From Paenibacillus_AM sp052180255 (lineage in GTDB: Bacteria; Bacillota; Bacilli; Paenibacillales; NBRC-103111): a DNA stretch of 64,000 nt. This document shows, one piece after another, positions 48,659 to 57,592 of this stretch (positions within the stretch are counted from its first letter, which is position 1; each line of letters begins with the position of its first letter). The notes below the pieces were generated by a model. That model saw nothing but the letters and a program-made list of their open reading frames with translations, ran no database searches and was not told the origin of the DNA. The translations under genes and the position numbers were made by a program. The stretch is taken from positions 4,216,001 to 4,280,000 of the forward strand of contig NZ_CP197466.1 of the NCBI RefSeq assembly GCF_052180255.1, written 5' to 3'.

Positions 48659-49084
48659 TCATTTGATCTTTTCCAATTGGTTGCTGACTTCGTCTAATTG
48701 AAGCGAGAGTGCGTCACTTTCTTCTCCGAGAATAGCTACATAGCGGCTCCGAAGATTATTCCAGCACTCGTTAATGCTTCCTTCCAGCGCTTTGCCTTCT
48801 TCCGTTACGTAGATGAGCGATAATCTGCCTTCTACACGATTGAATAGCAAGCCTTTCGAAGCAAGCTTCTCAATAAGGCGAGTCACCGTAGATGGCTGAA
48901 GGTGTAGGATTTGCCCTAGTTCTTTCTGTGAAATTCCGTCATTTTCATACACGGCCATAAGCAAAAATGCAGAGTTTGGAGACATTCCACTAGACGCAAA
49001 TTCATCTTCCGCCATTTTGCTAATTACCCTACCCAGACGATTTGCTGTGAAGTAAAGACATTCTTTAAGATAAACCTTCAGCAT
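48659..49084 (-). CDS. MarR-family repressor
   Basis: 141 aa. Helix LFTANRLGRVISKMAEDEF-like N-terminus, then MSPNSAFLLMAVYENDGISQ, recognition helix LHLQPSTVTRLIEKLASKGL, wing RVEGRLSLIYVTEEGK, and a C-terminal dimer helix (DALSLQLDEVSNQLEKI). One Cys near the N-terminus (KECLYF) could be a redox switch as in OhrR-like or DUF24-like sensors (inference). First gene before the NmrA-like gene; both carry the same box. Confidence 0.87.
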   Translation of the reverse strand: MLKVYLKECLYFTANRLGRVISKMAEDEFASSGMSPNSAFLLMAVYENDGISQKELGQILHLQPSTVTRLIEKLASKGLLFNRVEGRLSLIYVTEEGKALEGSINECWNNLRSRYVAILGEESDALSLQLDEVSNQLEKIK

Positions 49085-49113
49085 GATTAAGACCTCAATT
49101 CTATGTTGTATAT

Positions 49114-49159
49114 AATTGCTTGCACAAACAATTTTACCTGATATTCCAATTTATGTCAA
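49114..49159 (-). promoter_or_regulatory. MarR promoter with box
   Basis: Minus strand TTGACA (49154-49159), 17-base spacer, TAAAAT (49131-49136). Box AATTGCTTGCACAAACAATT (49114-49133) begins inside the -10 and covers the start site. Confidence 0.7.
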
Positions 49160-49277
49160 TGGGATTTCTGGCAGAATTGTCATTTCGCAAATATTTGCTC
49201 GCTTGACTTAAGTCAATGACTAGTCATACTCCTCCTCATTAAAATGAAAATAAAAAATGTCCTATAGGAGGCTATTT

Positions 49278-49994
49278 ATGGCTATTTCAGCAAAAGAACG
49301 ATCCCATCAGCGAAAAGCTGCTCTGACAGCTGGCGTTTCGCTTATCATCATGACACTTGCTTCATTTTTTTCGTATGGATTTGTCCATGCAAGCCTTGTG
49401 GTACAAGGAGATGCCAGCGCCACATTTCATAACATCATGTCATCAAGTATGCTTTTCAAAGCTGAAATCTTCGGTTGGCTCATCATCCTGATTTGTGACA
49501 TCGTGGTCGCCTGGGCTTTCTATATTTTCCTGAAGCCAATGAATAATGGCCTTTCATTGCTTGGTGCGTGGTTTCGTCTTATCTATGCGGCTATATTGGG
49601 AATAGCGATTTTGAATTTAATATTTGTGTTACTACTGTCCAGCAGTGCAGACCCTTTATCTATATCCGATCAACTTCAAGCACAAGCCATGCTGTATTTA
49701 AAAGCTTTTGATTCCATATGGTCTATGGGTTTAATCATTTTTGGCGGGCATTTGCTAATTGTGGGCTATGTGGCTTTCAAATCAGACGGCATCATACCTA
49801 AAATCATAAGTGTCTTATTGTTAATTGCTGCTGTAGGCTATATTCTCATACACCTATGTAACATGTTTCTTCCACAATATGATCAGATCATTACCATACT
49901 TAAATTTGTATTTACTGTGCCCATGATTGTAGGAGAATTAGGCTTTGGGTTATGGTTGTTGTTAAAAGGAGGGAGAGTCTCTATAAAGGCGTGA
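49278..49994 (+). CDS. DUF4386 integral membrane protein
   Basis: 238 aa, about six or seven helices. DUF4386 features: HQRKAALTAGVSLIIMTLAS, FKAEIFGWLIILICDIVVAW and the FDSIWSMGLIIFGGHLLIVG segment. Function unknown for the family. Start at ATG 49278 (AGGAGG 8 bases upstream); the in-frame ATG at 49257 lacks a site. It is convergent with the Crp gene with only 7 bases between stops and no visible terminator. Confidence 0.83.
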   Translation: MAISAKERSHQRKAALTAGVSLIIMTLASFFSYGFVHASLVVQGDASATFHNIMSSSMLFKAEIFGWLIILICDIVVAWAFYIFLKPMNNGLSLLGAWFRLIYAAILGIAILNLIFVLLLSSSADPLSISDQLQAQAMLYLKAFDSIWSMGLIIFGGHLLIVGYVAFKSDGIIPKIISVLLLIAAVGYILIHLCNMFLPQYDQIITILKFVFTVPMIVGELGFGLWLLLKGGRVSIKA

Positions 49995-50001
49995 CATCCG
50001 C

Positions 50002-50586
50002 TTAATTATAATCTTTGTGGACCCGCTTCTTGATTCTACTTAATGACTCTGGGGTAATACCAAGATAACTTGCCAATTGATGTTGAGGTACACGATCGAC
50101 TAGATAAGGTCTTTTTCGTAATAGTGCTTTGTAGCGTTCTTCAGGTGGAGAAGCGATAAATGAAGCCCATTCATCTTGTACCTCACCCAGGTTTTCCTCT
50201 ACCATCTTGCGTGTCATGGTTTCCAATTGTGAATATTTATTAAACATGTCATTTTCGGCATCAAGATCACCAACAACCAATATACAGTCTTCTAGACAAG
50301 TTAATGAGTACGCCGATGACTTATCTTGTTTATGTTGATTGAAAATCGAAGCTGCTTGCTCTTCTGTATAGAAATTGGATGTGACCTCTTTTCCCGTTTC
50401 ATCTATCGAATACTGCCTTACACATCCTTTCAATACGAAATAACATGTATCAGGGACATCTCCTTGTCTAAGGAGCATGGTTCCCTTTTTGTATTCTTCA
50501 ATACGTATATCATCAATAAGTGCCTGTTGTTCTTCTTCGTTAAGTGATGTAAATCTAGTCAAATACTTGAACAATATGCTTTTCAT
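50002..50586 (-). CDS. Crp/Fnr-family regulator
   Basis: 194 aa. N-terminal cyclic-nucleotide-like beta barrel (EYKKGTMLLRQGDVPDTCYF, VLKGCVRQYSIDETGKEVTS) and a C-terminal HTH (VPQHQLASYLGITPESLSRI, KKR). No Fnr iron-sulfur cysteine cluster. The subgroup is often linked to envelope or redox responses. Start ATG 50586 with AAAGGA. No obvious target next to it: DUF4386 is convergent and mqo lies upstream on the same strand. Confidence 0.87.
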   Translation of the reverse strand: MKSILFKYLTRFTSLNEEEQQALIDDIRIEEYKKGTMLLRQGDVPDTCYFVLKGCVRQYSIDETGKEVTSNFYTEEQAASIFNQHKQDKSSAYSLTCLEDCILVVGDLDAENDMFNKYSQLETMTRKMVEENLGEVQDEWASFIASPPEERYKALLRKRPYLVDRVPQHQLASYLGITPESLSRIKKRVHKDYN

Positions 50587-50705
50587 TTTGCTTTCCTTTC
50601 ATCTCGTAGATAAAGTCATCTAAGATTGCAGACAAAGCTAAACAGCCTCAGCCCCATGGAATTCAGGACGAAGGCCGCTTAACGCATTTTTATTTTTTGT
50701 ACAGC

Positions 50706-52208
50706 CTACATGACAGGTTGCAGCTCACGGTTTAGACCAAACGTCTGCGCTGTTGAAGTATAAATTTCTTGGAAAAGCTCTGGATTTTTCTCCAGCGACA
50801 CGCCATAAGAAGGAATCATTTCTTTTATTTTCGGTTCCCACTCTTTCATATGTTGTGGGAAGCATTTTTCTAATACCTCAAGCATAACGTGAACGGCAGT
50901 GGAAGCACCCGGAGAAGCACCGAGCAATGCAGCTATCGAACCATCAGCGCTACTCACAACTTCAGTACCAAATTGAAGTGTTCCTTTACCGCCGGCCTCC
51001 GTATCTTTAATAACTTGCACACGTTGACCCGCTACTACTATATCCCAATCCTCAATTTTGGCGTTCGGAATAAACTCGCGTAATTCTTCCATACGCTTTT
51101 CATTCGATAACATAACTTGCTGGATCAGGTATTTTGTCAACCCCATCTCTTTTACACCTGCCGCCAACATCGTGAAGAGATTATTAGGTTTTACGGAACC
51201 TATCAAATCAAAATATGAACCTGTTTTTAAGAACTTGGGTGAGAACCCGGCAAACGGTCCAAACAGCAATGTTTTTTTGTTGTCGATATATCTTGTATCA
51301 AGATGCGGCACAGACATTGGAGGAGCGCCAACCTTAGCTTTACCGTATACTTTTGCATGATGCTGCGCGACAACTTCCGGATTGTTACATACCATAAATA
51401 GTCCGCTTACCGGGAAGCCTCCAATATGCTTTGACTCAGGTATACCGGTTTTTTGTAGTAAAGGCAGACTTCCGCCCCCACCGCCGATAAAGACGAATTT
51501 TGCAGTATGGCGTTCGACGATACCATTATCGACATTGCGCACTTTCAATTCCCACAAGCCGTCGCTCGTACGTTTCATATCCTCAACACTATGCTTATAG
51601 TTCATCTCGACGTTGTTACTCTTTAAGTGGTCAAACAACATGCGTGTTAAAGCACCAAAGTTGACATCCGTTCCAGAGTCGATTTTTGTTGCCGCTATCG
51701 GTTCATTCGATGTACGGCCTTCCATGATAAGCGGAATCCATTCCTTCAGTTTTTCAGGGTCATCGGAAAATTCCATCCCTTGAAACAGAGGATTGTTTGA
51801 CAGCGCTTCAAAACGTTTTTCCAAAAACGTTACATTTTCTTCCCCTAGTACTAAACTCATATGAGGTATTGGCATGATAAATTCCTGCGGATTACGAATC
51901 AGATTGCTGCTTACAAGATAAGACCAAAACTGTCTTGAAAGCTGAAATTGTTCATTAATTTTTACAGCTTTTCTAATATCTATAGATCCGTCAGACTTTT
52001 CGGATGTATAGTTAAGCTCGCACAGTGCAGAATGGCCCGTACCCGCATTATTCCATTCATTAGAGCTTTCTTCTCCTGCGTTTGCAAGTTTCTCAAACAC
52101 TTTGATTTCCCATTCCGGTACTAATTCTTTTAGCAGTGACCCTAAAGTCGCACTCATGATTCCGGCACCAATTAAGATAACGTCTGTTTTGGTTTGTCTG
52201 TTGCTCAT
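50706..52208 (-). CDS. mqo: Malate:quinone oxidoreductase
   Basis: 500-aa FAD enzyme that oxidises malate to oxaloacetate and passes electrons to quinone at the inner membrane face. FAD loop DVILIGAGIMSATLGSLLKE; SSNEWNNAGTGHSALCELNY; FVFIGGGGGSLPLLQKTGIP; VAGQRVQVIKDTEAGGKGTL and the end VMLEVLEKCFPQHMKEWEPK, all characteristic of Mqo. Length is normal. It is monocistronic. A catabolite-repression-like element (52246-52259) lies 38 bases upstream. AAGGACGG precedes the ATG. Confidence 0.95.
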   Translation of the reverse strand: MSNRQTKTDVILIGAGIMSATLGSLLKELVPEWEIKVFEKLANAGEESSNEWNNAGTGHSALCELNYTSEKSDGSIDIRKAVKINEQFQLSRQFWSYLVSSNLIRNPQEFIMPIPHMSLVLGEENVTFLEKRFEALSNNPLFQGMEFSDDPEKLKEWIPLIMEGRTSNEPIAATKIDSGTDVNFGALTRMLFDHLKSNNVEMNYKHSVEDMKRTSDGLWELKVRNVDNGIVERHTAKFVFIGGGGGSLPLLQKTGIPESKHIGGFPVSGLFMVCNNPEVVAQHHAKVYGKAKVGAPPMSVPHLDTRYIDNKKTLLFGPFAGFSPKFLKTGSYFDLIGSVKPNNLFTMLAAGVKEMGLTKYLIQQVMLSNEKRMEELREFIPNAKIEDWDIVVAGQRVQVIKDTEAGGKGTLQFGTEVVSSADGSIAALLGASPGASTAVHVMLEVLEKCFPQHMKEWEPKIKEMIPSYGVSLEKNPELFQEIYTSTAQTFGLNRELQPVM

Positions 52209-52245
52209 GTTTACCGTCCTTACACGCTAATATTTGAAGAAAAGA

Positions 52246-52259
52246 TGTAAGCGCTACCG
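52246..52259 (-). promoter_or_regulatory. Possible CcpA (cre) site of mqo
   Basis: TGTAAGCGCTACCG matches the cre form TGTAAGCGCTTACA at its first ten bases and 11 of 14 in all. Mqo is a citric-acid-cycle enzyme, which is a plausible CcpA target. Confidence 0.4.
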
Positions 52260-52356
52260 CCATGCTTAGGCTCTCACCATTATTTATAGATTAAGATATT
52301 TACTATTAAAATGGGTAAGAAGTGAGAGACCGTCCACAAACTCTAGGAATACACAA

Positions 52357-52404
52357 AAACCAAGGCCATAACCCAACTACTTGCAAGGGTTGTGGCTTTG
52401 GTTT
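52357..52404. terminator. Strong hairpin between mqo and Cache-GGDEF gene
   Basis: AAACCAAGGCCATAACCC and GGGTTGTGGCTTTGGTTT arms, then TTTTTGTG on the minus strand. It is about 390 bases after the GGDEF stop, so it may end a long 3' tail or an untranslated transcript. Confidence 0.65.
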
Positions 52405-52792
52405 GCCATTTTCAGTGAATAGCCGCCCTCGAGTTCCTTAGTTGCGCTGTACGGGTTTACTTTAATAATGAAAATACTCCACTTTCCATTACATTTTCCT
52501 GCAAAATCAACAACGAATTGAAAAAACAGCCTTAACAGCAAAAATCAACCTGAGACTTGAAACAGATGTACTCAGGGGAAAAGAAATGCTTAACTCTATT
52601 TTAGACGTCTTTTATTTAACTGTATACCCAAAAAACGATTGAATCTACCCAATTTTCTGATATAACGATGTGCAGTCCTATCATTTGATGGTTATTAATC
52701 TAATATATCATAGAAACATTCAATTGTTAGTACTGATTTTGAACATCGTGTAAAAATACGGAATAAAACTGTTGGCCAGACCAACCTGCTCA

Positions 52793-54364
52793 CTAAAACT
52801 TGTGATTACCGAGTGATGCTACGCTTTTATTTCTTCCCGTATTCTTCGCTTCATACAAACATTGGTCAGCCATTTCAAATAAAACGGAAAGATTAGTCGT
52901 GCAAACTGGATAAGAAGCGATTCCCAAAGATATTGTAATGATGTCGCCGCATGGACTCACTGTGCTTTCTACTTTCTTTCGTAGTTTTTCGGCAACTTGG
53001 TACGCTTCGTCATTATTCATGTTGCGGAGAAGTAACACAAACTCTTCACCGCCAAAGCGGCAACAAATATCTTCTTCCCTAGATACTTCTCTCATTTGTT
53101 CTCCCAAAAATTTCAGAACCTCATCACCTTTAATATGGCCAAATGTATCATTAACCCGCTTAAAATGATCAATGTCCAGTATGATGATTGAAAAAGGTAC
53201 CCCGTTCTCTACCCACTTCTGAGTCTCTTCATCCAGCGTGCGTCGATTTGTAAGTTTTGTCAACGGATCTGTTTTGGACTGATATGCAAAATAGTCTACT
53301 TTATCATGGAAAAAACCAAGGCTATAGGTCAGTGCTCTTTTTAATTGAATCGCTTCATAATACCAGACTCTAACCTTGTTCAAACTTTCGTCTTGATTAT
53401 TTTGGGTGCTTGATTCCGTAAAGTACGCTAGTTTTTGTAAGGGTCGAGCAATTACCCTTGAAATAAATAAGATAAGGATTAGAGATAACAATAAATACGG
53501 CAATGATTTCATAATCATTTCATTCATCATGTCGGTTGTTGGTGCTAATGTAGCATTCGTGGGTCGCTGTGATACAACCCCCCATCCAACAGCCGGGATA
53601 TAGGCATATCCTGCAAGCATGTCAACATTTCGTGTGTTTATGATACGTGCAGATCCACTCTCTCTTTTCATCAGTTGCTGTACGACCGGATTTTGCGGCA
53701 CGCGATCATTGATCCGATCTTGCATTTGGTTATAAATAATGCGACCGTCTTCGTCTACAACGTATACATAAGATCCATCCTTGTAGAAATGCTCTCCTAA
53801 AATTTTGTTCAAAATATTTTCTTCCTTTAAATACAAGCTGCCGCCAACTAAACCAAGGTATTTCCCATCTTCATCAAAGATCGGATGAGAAATAAAAATA
53901 ATTAACCGCCCAGTGATGGATACGTAGGGCTTTGATATAAGTGGACTTTTCCCATTTAAAGCTTGCTGTCCACCTGTAGAATCTAGTAATTTCCCAACTA
54001 CATCTAGCGTTTGTGGTGAACTCGCTAAGATCTCACCATTTGCAGCGACAATCACAACCGAATTAAACGTATCTGTCTGATTTTTCAAACGATCCGCCTC
54101 TTGAAGAAGCTTTGTCTTCGATTCATCACTTCTCATGTATAACGAAATACTCTTTGAGCTCAGCTCCAACGTTTGAAGTGTCATTTTAAAGAAAACTTCT
54201 GTTGTATTGGCAAGCTTTTGTGCATAGACTCGGTTAGTTTCTAAAGTATTTTCAATAAGTGTCTTCTGACTTATCCGATAACCAGATAAAGTGCTGCTGC
54301 ACAGAGTAAAAATAACCGAAATCAGTGCTACTGATAAAATTAAGTGCTTTAACGAAAGCTTCAT
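52793..54364 (-). CDS. Membrane diguanylate cyclase with dCache sensor
   Basis: 523 aa. N-terminal helix (LILSVALISVIFTLCSSTLS), external double-Cache sensor (about 30-285; FKMTLQTLELSSKSISLYMR, WGVVSQRPT), a second helix (about 288-308), then linker and GGDEF domain (about 360-515). Active site is GGEEF in CCRFGGEEFVLLL, with substrate-side FSIIILDIDHFKRVNDTFGH. The inhibitory I-site RxxD (REED) is present five residues before it. It makes cyclic di-GMP in response to an external ligand. GAGAAATT precedes the ATG. Single gene, divergent from the LytTR operon. Confidence 0.92.
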   Translation of the reverse strand: MKLSLKHLILSVALISVIFTLCSSTLSGYRISQKTLIENTLETNRVYAQKLANTTEVFFKMTLQTLELSSKSISLYMRSDESKTKLLQEADRLKNQTDTFNSVVIVAANGEILASSPQTLDVVGKLLDSTGGQQALNGKSPLISKPYVSITGRLIIFISHPIFDEDGKYLGLVGGSLYLKEENILNKILGEHFYKDGSYVYVVDEDGRIIYNQMQDRINDRVPQNPVVQQLMKRESGSARIINTRNVDMLAGYAYIPAVGWGVVSQRPTNATLAPTTDMMNEMIMKSLPYLLLSLILILFISRVIARPLQKLAYFTESSTQNNQDESLNKVRVWYYEAIQLKRALTYSLGFFHDKVDYFAYQSKTDPLTKLTNRRTLDEETQKWVENGVPFSIIILDIDHFKRVNDTFGHIKGDEVLKFLGEQMREVSREEDICCRFGGEEFVLLLRNMNNDEAYQVAEKLRKKVESTVSPCGDIITISLGIASYPVCTTNLSVLFEMADQCLYEAKNTGRNKSVASLGNHKF

Positions 54365-54467
54365 GGATGTAATTTCTCCTTATTACATTTCTGTTAACTA
54401 ATATACCATATTCTGATATATTTAAAATTAATGACTATTAAGAAATAAGGCTCTCGTGGGTGATCAT

Positions 54468-54905
54468 ATGAAAGTTTCAATTGAAGAAATAAGCAGAGAA
54501 CAGGAAGAAGAAATCCTCATCAGGTGTCATGAGGTGGATGATGAGATATGCGAAATCGTAAACAAGCTGAGAACAGAAACCCTCATTATAATCGGATATC
54601 AAGACGACAGTGTTAACCGTATAAAACTTAGTGATATCTATTATTTCGAGGCAGTTGACGGAAAGGTTTTTACTTACAGCAAGGACGACGTTTTTGAGGT
54701 AAAACAAAAGCTTTATGAGTTAGAGGAATTATGCAAAGGAAAGAAATGTTTTCGTGCATCCAAATCAACTATTTTGAACATAGCTAAAATTTCATCTATT
54801 CATCCGTCCATAAGTGGCCGATTCGAAGCGGTGCTTGATAACGGGGAACGTGTTGTTATATCCAGGCAGTATGTGCCTGATCTAAAAAATATGCTGGGAT
54901 TGTAA
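54468..54905 (+). CDS. LytTR-domain DNA-binding regulator
   Basis: 145 aa. N-terminal 45 residues (MKVSIEEISREQEEEILIRC) are a helical part without receiver; then a LytTR domain (DSVNRIKLSDIYYFEAVDGK, ELEELCKGKKCFRASKSTIL, IHPSISGRFEAVLDNGERVV). Such receiver-less LytTR proteins are usually encoded with a DUF3021 membrane protein that controls them, as here at 54920. A GTG 12 bases earlier is an alternative start; ATG 54468 fits the family's MKV opening. Confidence 0.88.
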   Translation: MKVSIEEISREQEEEILIRCHEVDDEICEIVNKLRTETLIIIGYQDDSVNRIKLSDIYYFEAVDGKVFTYSKDDVFEVKQKLYELEELCKGKKCFRASKSTILNIAKISSIHPSISGRFEAVLDNGERVVISRQYVPDLKNMLGL

Positions 54906-54919
54906 GAGGAGGGAGACAT

Positions 54920-55348
54920 ATGAAGCTTTCTGGATTTGTAAAAGAGATTATTAAAGATTCCTTGATCATCTTCGCATCCATAATAATTATTATTACGATT
55001 TTGCGACAAATTTTTTATCCTGATATGGCCTTTGATTTGAAGTCGATTTATATCATAATGACATTCTCACTAATTGGTGCATTAACGGGATTTATTTTGT
55101 ATTCTCCTAATGATCTAAGTGAGAAGCAAATGCGTATAAGAATTGTAATTCATTTTTTTGCTTTAGAGATTATATTGATTTCCCTTGGAATTATCATTGG
55201 TATTATAAATAGTGCATTAAGCATAATCATTCTTGCATTGCAAATTGCGGTAATCTATGTCATCGTTCGCCTGCTGTCATGGCAAAATGACAAAAAAGTA
55301 GCCAAAAGCATCAACGAAAAACTAATGGCATTGAAGAAAGATATTTGA
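54920..55348 (+). CDS. DUF3021 membrane protein, LytTR partner
   Basis: 142 aa with four helices (about 13-32, 45-68, 80-100, 105-125) and a charged cytoplasmic tail (SWQNDKKVAKSINEKLMALK). DUF3021 proteins are inhibitors or partners of receiver-less LytTR regulators. It follows the LytTR gene by 14 bases with GGAGGGAG, so the two are one operon. The LytTR/DUF3021 pair may control the hydrolase downstream, which has a separate start 150 bases on. Confidence 0.85.
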   Translation: MKLSGFVKEIIKDSLIIFASIIIIITILRQIFYPDMAFDLKSIYIIMTFSLIGALTGFILYSPNDLSEKQMRIRIVIHFFALEIILISLGIIIGIINSALSIIILALQIAVIYVIVRLLSWQNDKKVAKSINEKLMALKKDI

Positions 55349-55349
55349 G

Positions 55350-55385
55350 AGCAGCGGTGAGCTTCATAGCTTATCGCTCTTTTTT
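55350..55385 (+). terminator. Terminator of LytTR/DUF3021 operon
   Basis: GAGCAGCGGTGAGC/GCTTATCGCTC hairpin followed by TTTTTTT. Confidence 0.75.
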
Positions 55386-55498
55386 TGCATCTTATTGGCC
55401 TGTAGATACAGCTTATTGATTTTCTATATACATCCTTTCAACCATTTTTTATGATGAATTCATCAAAAATGCTTAAGAAAGCGAAGGGAGTAATTACT

Positions 55499-56803
55499 AT
55501 GGGAACGTTAATATTGTTTATTACTTTGATGATCGAGATTGCTCTTGCAATCTATTGCATGGTAACGAAGAAAAACCATCAAAAAACAAGGAATTGGATC
55601 AGGATTGCTGTATGTATTGCATTTACAACGCTCACACTTTTATCGGTTATCATTTGGAGTTTCCGCTGGATATTGTTTGCTATACTGCTGTTTATACTGG
55701 CGTTAATCGGAACGGTTTCGCTGATCCGCAACAAAGCAAATACCAAGGAATACAAAACCTCTCGTATTGTCACAAAAGCAATTATGATGACATTTGTGCT
55801 GGTATTTGCGCTTGCACCTGCACTTGTTTTTCCACAGCATAAATCGCCAAAAGTTACGGGTAAATATGAAGTCGCCACAACAACTTATACTTACGTTGAC
55901 AAAAACCGTATTGAAGAATTTACCGACACCGGTAAAAACAGATTTGTGAATGTGGAATTTTGGTATCCCAAAAATGCCGACGGAACCTATCCGCTTGTGG
56001 TATTTTCACACGGGGCATACGGTATTAAGGCAAGCAACACCTCTACCTTTACGGAGCTTGCAAGCCACGGGTATGTAGTCGTTTCCATCGATCATCCCTA
56101 TCATTCCTTTTATACCGCTTCAGAAGATGGAACGACTGCTTTGATCAATTCAGATTATATGCGTGAAGTCAGCAATTCCAACAAAGGGGGCATTTACACG
56201 ATAGAGGAACGCTACGGACTCATTCAAAAATGGATGAAACTGCGAACAGACGATATGAATTTTGTTATTAATACGATACTTGAAAAAACAAAAAGTGACA
56301 ATAATACTATTTATCAACATATCAATACAGAGAAAATAGGTGTGTTCGGGCACTCCATGGGTGGCGCAGCAAGTGTTGGGCTAGGCAGAGAACGTAAAGA
56401 TGTAAACGCAGTTGTCAATATTGATGCCCCATTCTTTAGTGAGCTTGTTTACAAGAGAGAAGTTGATGATTTTGTGGCAAGCGACAAAGCCTACACGACT
56501 CCACTTCTTAACATTTATTCTGACGATGTTTGGACACAGCTCGAAAGCATCTCCACTTATGTGGCAAACAAAACCACTAATGAAAACTTTAAAGAAGCAT
56601 ATACCGTTCATTTTCAAGGTGCCAAACATTTAAGCCTGACCGATTTATCACTTTTCTCTCCTCTACTTGCCAATATGCTGCAAGGCGGAAAAGCGCATAT
56701 TGATGAATATTACTGTATTGAAACTGAAAATGAACTTATTCTTCAATTTTTTGACTATGCATTAAAGGGCATTGGCCGCTTCACGTCCAAAGGGACATAT
56801 TGA
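55499..56803 (+). CDS. Membrane-anchored alpha/beta hydrolase (PAF-acetylhydrolase-like)
   Basis: 434 aa. Four N-terminal helices (about 3-22, 33-55, 58-76, 92-115) and an external or cytoplasmic hydrolase domain from about 130. Oxyanion region FSHGAYGI, VSIDHPYHSFYTA, nucleophile GVFGHSMGGAASVG (Ser), acid in TPLLNIYSDDVW, His in FQGAKHLSLTD. A PAF-acetylhydrolase/dienelactone-type esterase. AAGGGAG is 9 bases before ATG 55499; earlier in-frame ATGs (55451) have no site. Single gene; possible LytTR target by position. Confidence 0.83.
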   Translation: MGTLILFITLMIEIALAIYCMVTKKNHQKTRNWIRIAVCIAFTTLTLLSVIIWSFRWILFAILLFILALIGTVSLIRNKANTKEYKTSRIVTKAIMMTFVLVFALAPALVFPQHKSPKVTGKYEVATTTYTYVDKNRIEEFTDTGKNRFVNVEFWYPKNADGTYPLVVFSHGAYGIKASNTSTFTELASHGYVVVSIDHPYHSFYTASEDGTTALINSDYMREVSNSNKGGIYTIEERYGLIQKWMKLRTDDMNFVINTILEKTKSDNNTIYQHINTEKIGVFGHSMGGAASVGLGRERKDVNAVVNIDAPFFSELVYKREVDDFVASDKAYTTPLLNIYSDDVWTQLESISTYVANKTTNENFKEAYTVHFQGAKHLSLTDLSLFSPLLANMLQGGKAHIDEYYCIETENELILQFFDYALKGIGRFTSKGTY

Positions 56804-56839
56804 TTTAAGTGATTGCGGTTGTTGCGGCACATCATTTAA

Positions 56840-56879
56840 AAGGCCCGTATTAGCACTTCAAACATGCTAATCGGGCCTT
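56840..56879. terminator. Bidirectional terminator
   Basis: AAGGCCCG-ATTAGCA and TGCTAAT-CGGGCCTT arms between the convergent hydrolase and GAP-family genes. Confidence 0.8.
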
Positions 56880-56921
56880 CTATTTCCATCGGGAGCAATG
56901 TGTTTCATGTTATTGAATTCC

Positions 56922-57578
56922 CTACAGATAGTCCAAACTATTATAAATCAAAATCAGCCCAACGATACTCATAATCCATGAAACAGCCGATCCCGAATAC
57001 TTCGAAAGCTTGATTCGAAGCCTTTCCAATGGTCTTTGCATCACTCGCCCTAATAATAAATGCAATGTAAACACGATTAATGGCGGTAGCACCATAATTA
57101 AGTTATAACCAGCTAAAGTCGGGAGCCACTGATAAACTGCTAAATTTGAGGTAGACATAAGACCAATCGCTGCAAAATAAGGCAATGCCATCCCCACTTC
57201 AATTAATGATGTCGTGAACCCAAGCGCAATCATGGATTTTTTACTTTTTGACTTCGGCCTTGGCAAATCGGATTTTTTATTCTTAGGATAGTAAAAGCTT
57301 ACTATAAACAGAAGCACTCCAATGATCAGCGTAATCCAGCTTACGATACGATTTTGAAAGATGGAGGAGAATGCAGCAAGTAAAAAATCTAGGCCTAACA
57401 TAATAGCAACACCTACCAAAAAATAAAATGCTGCGACTGTTAATAAATAAATCATTAAGCGTGAACTCAATCGCTCTTTTTCAGTTAATAACAAATATAC
57501 CGTGACCCCCAAAGTTGCAGGACTAAGCATATCTAATAGGGCTAATCCCGCTATCATAAGAATTAATTCATTACCCAC
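56922..57578 (-). CDS. GAP/LysE-like six-helix membrane protein
   Basis: 218 aa with six helices in two groups of three separated by a basic loop (YYPKNKKSDLPRPKSKSKKS). The first helix with MLSPATLGVTVYLL and the fourth with GFTTSLIEVGMALPYFAAIG match the GAP (Sap, LysE-like) family of exporters. Start is GTG 57578 (AAGGAGG 7 bases upstream). It follows the MerR gene at 57593 by 14 bases, so MerR control of an exporter is the likely scheme. Substrate unknown. Confidence 0.78.
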   Translation of the reverse strand: MGNELILMIAGLALLDMLSPATLGVTVYLLLTEKERLSSRLMIYLLTVAAFYFLVGVAIMLGLDFLLAAFSSIFQNRIVSWITLIIGVLLFIVSFYYPKNKKSDLPRPKSKSKKSMIALGFTTSLIEVGMALPYFAAIGLMSTSNLAVYQWLPTLAGYNLIMVLPPLIVFTLHLLLGRVMQRPLERLRIKLSKYSGSAVSWIMSIVGLILIYNSLDYL

Positions 57579-57592
57579 GATTCTCCTCCTTG

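Larger units (their letters stand above)
52209..52792. other. Intergenic region between mqo and Cache-GGDEF gene
   Basis: 584 bases with no frame I accept as a gene. It holds the mqo upstream region with a cre-like site (52246-52259), a strong hairpin (52357-52404), and an AT-rich remainder. It is unusually long for this window, so an unrecognised small RNA or decayed gene is possible, but nothing specific is seen. Confidence 0.5.
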
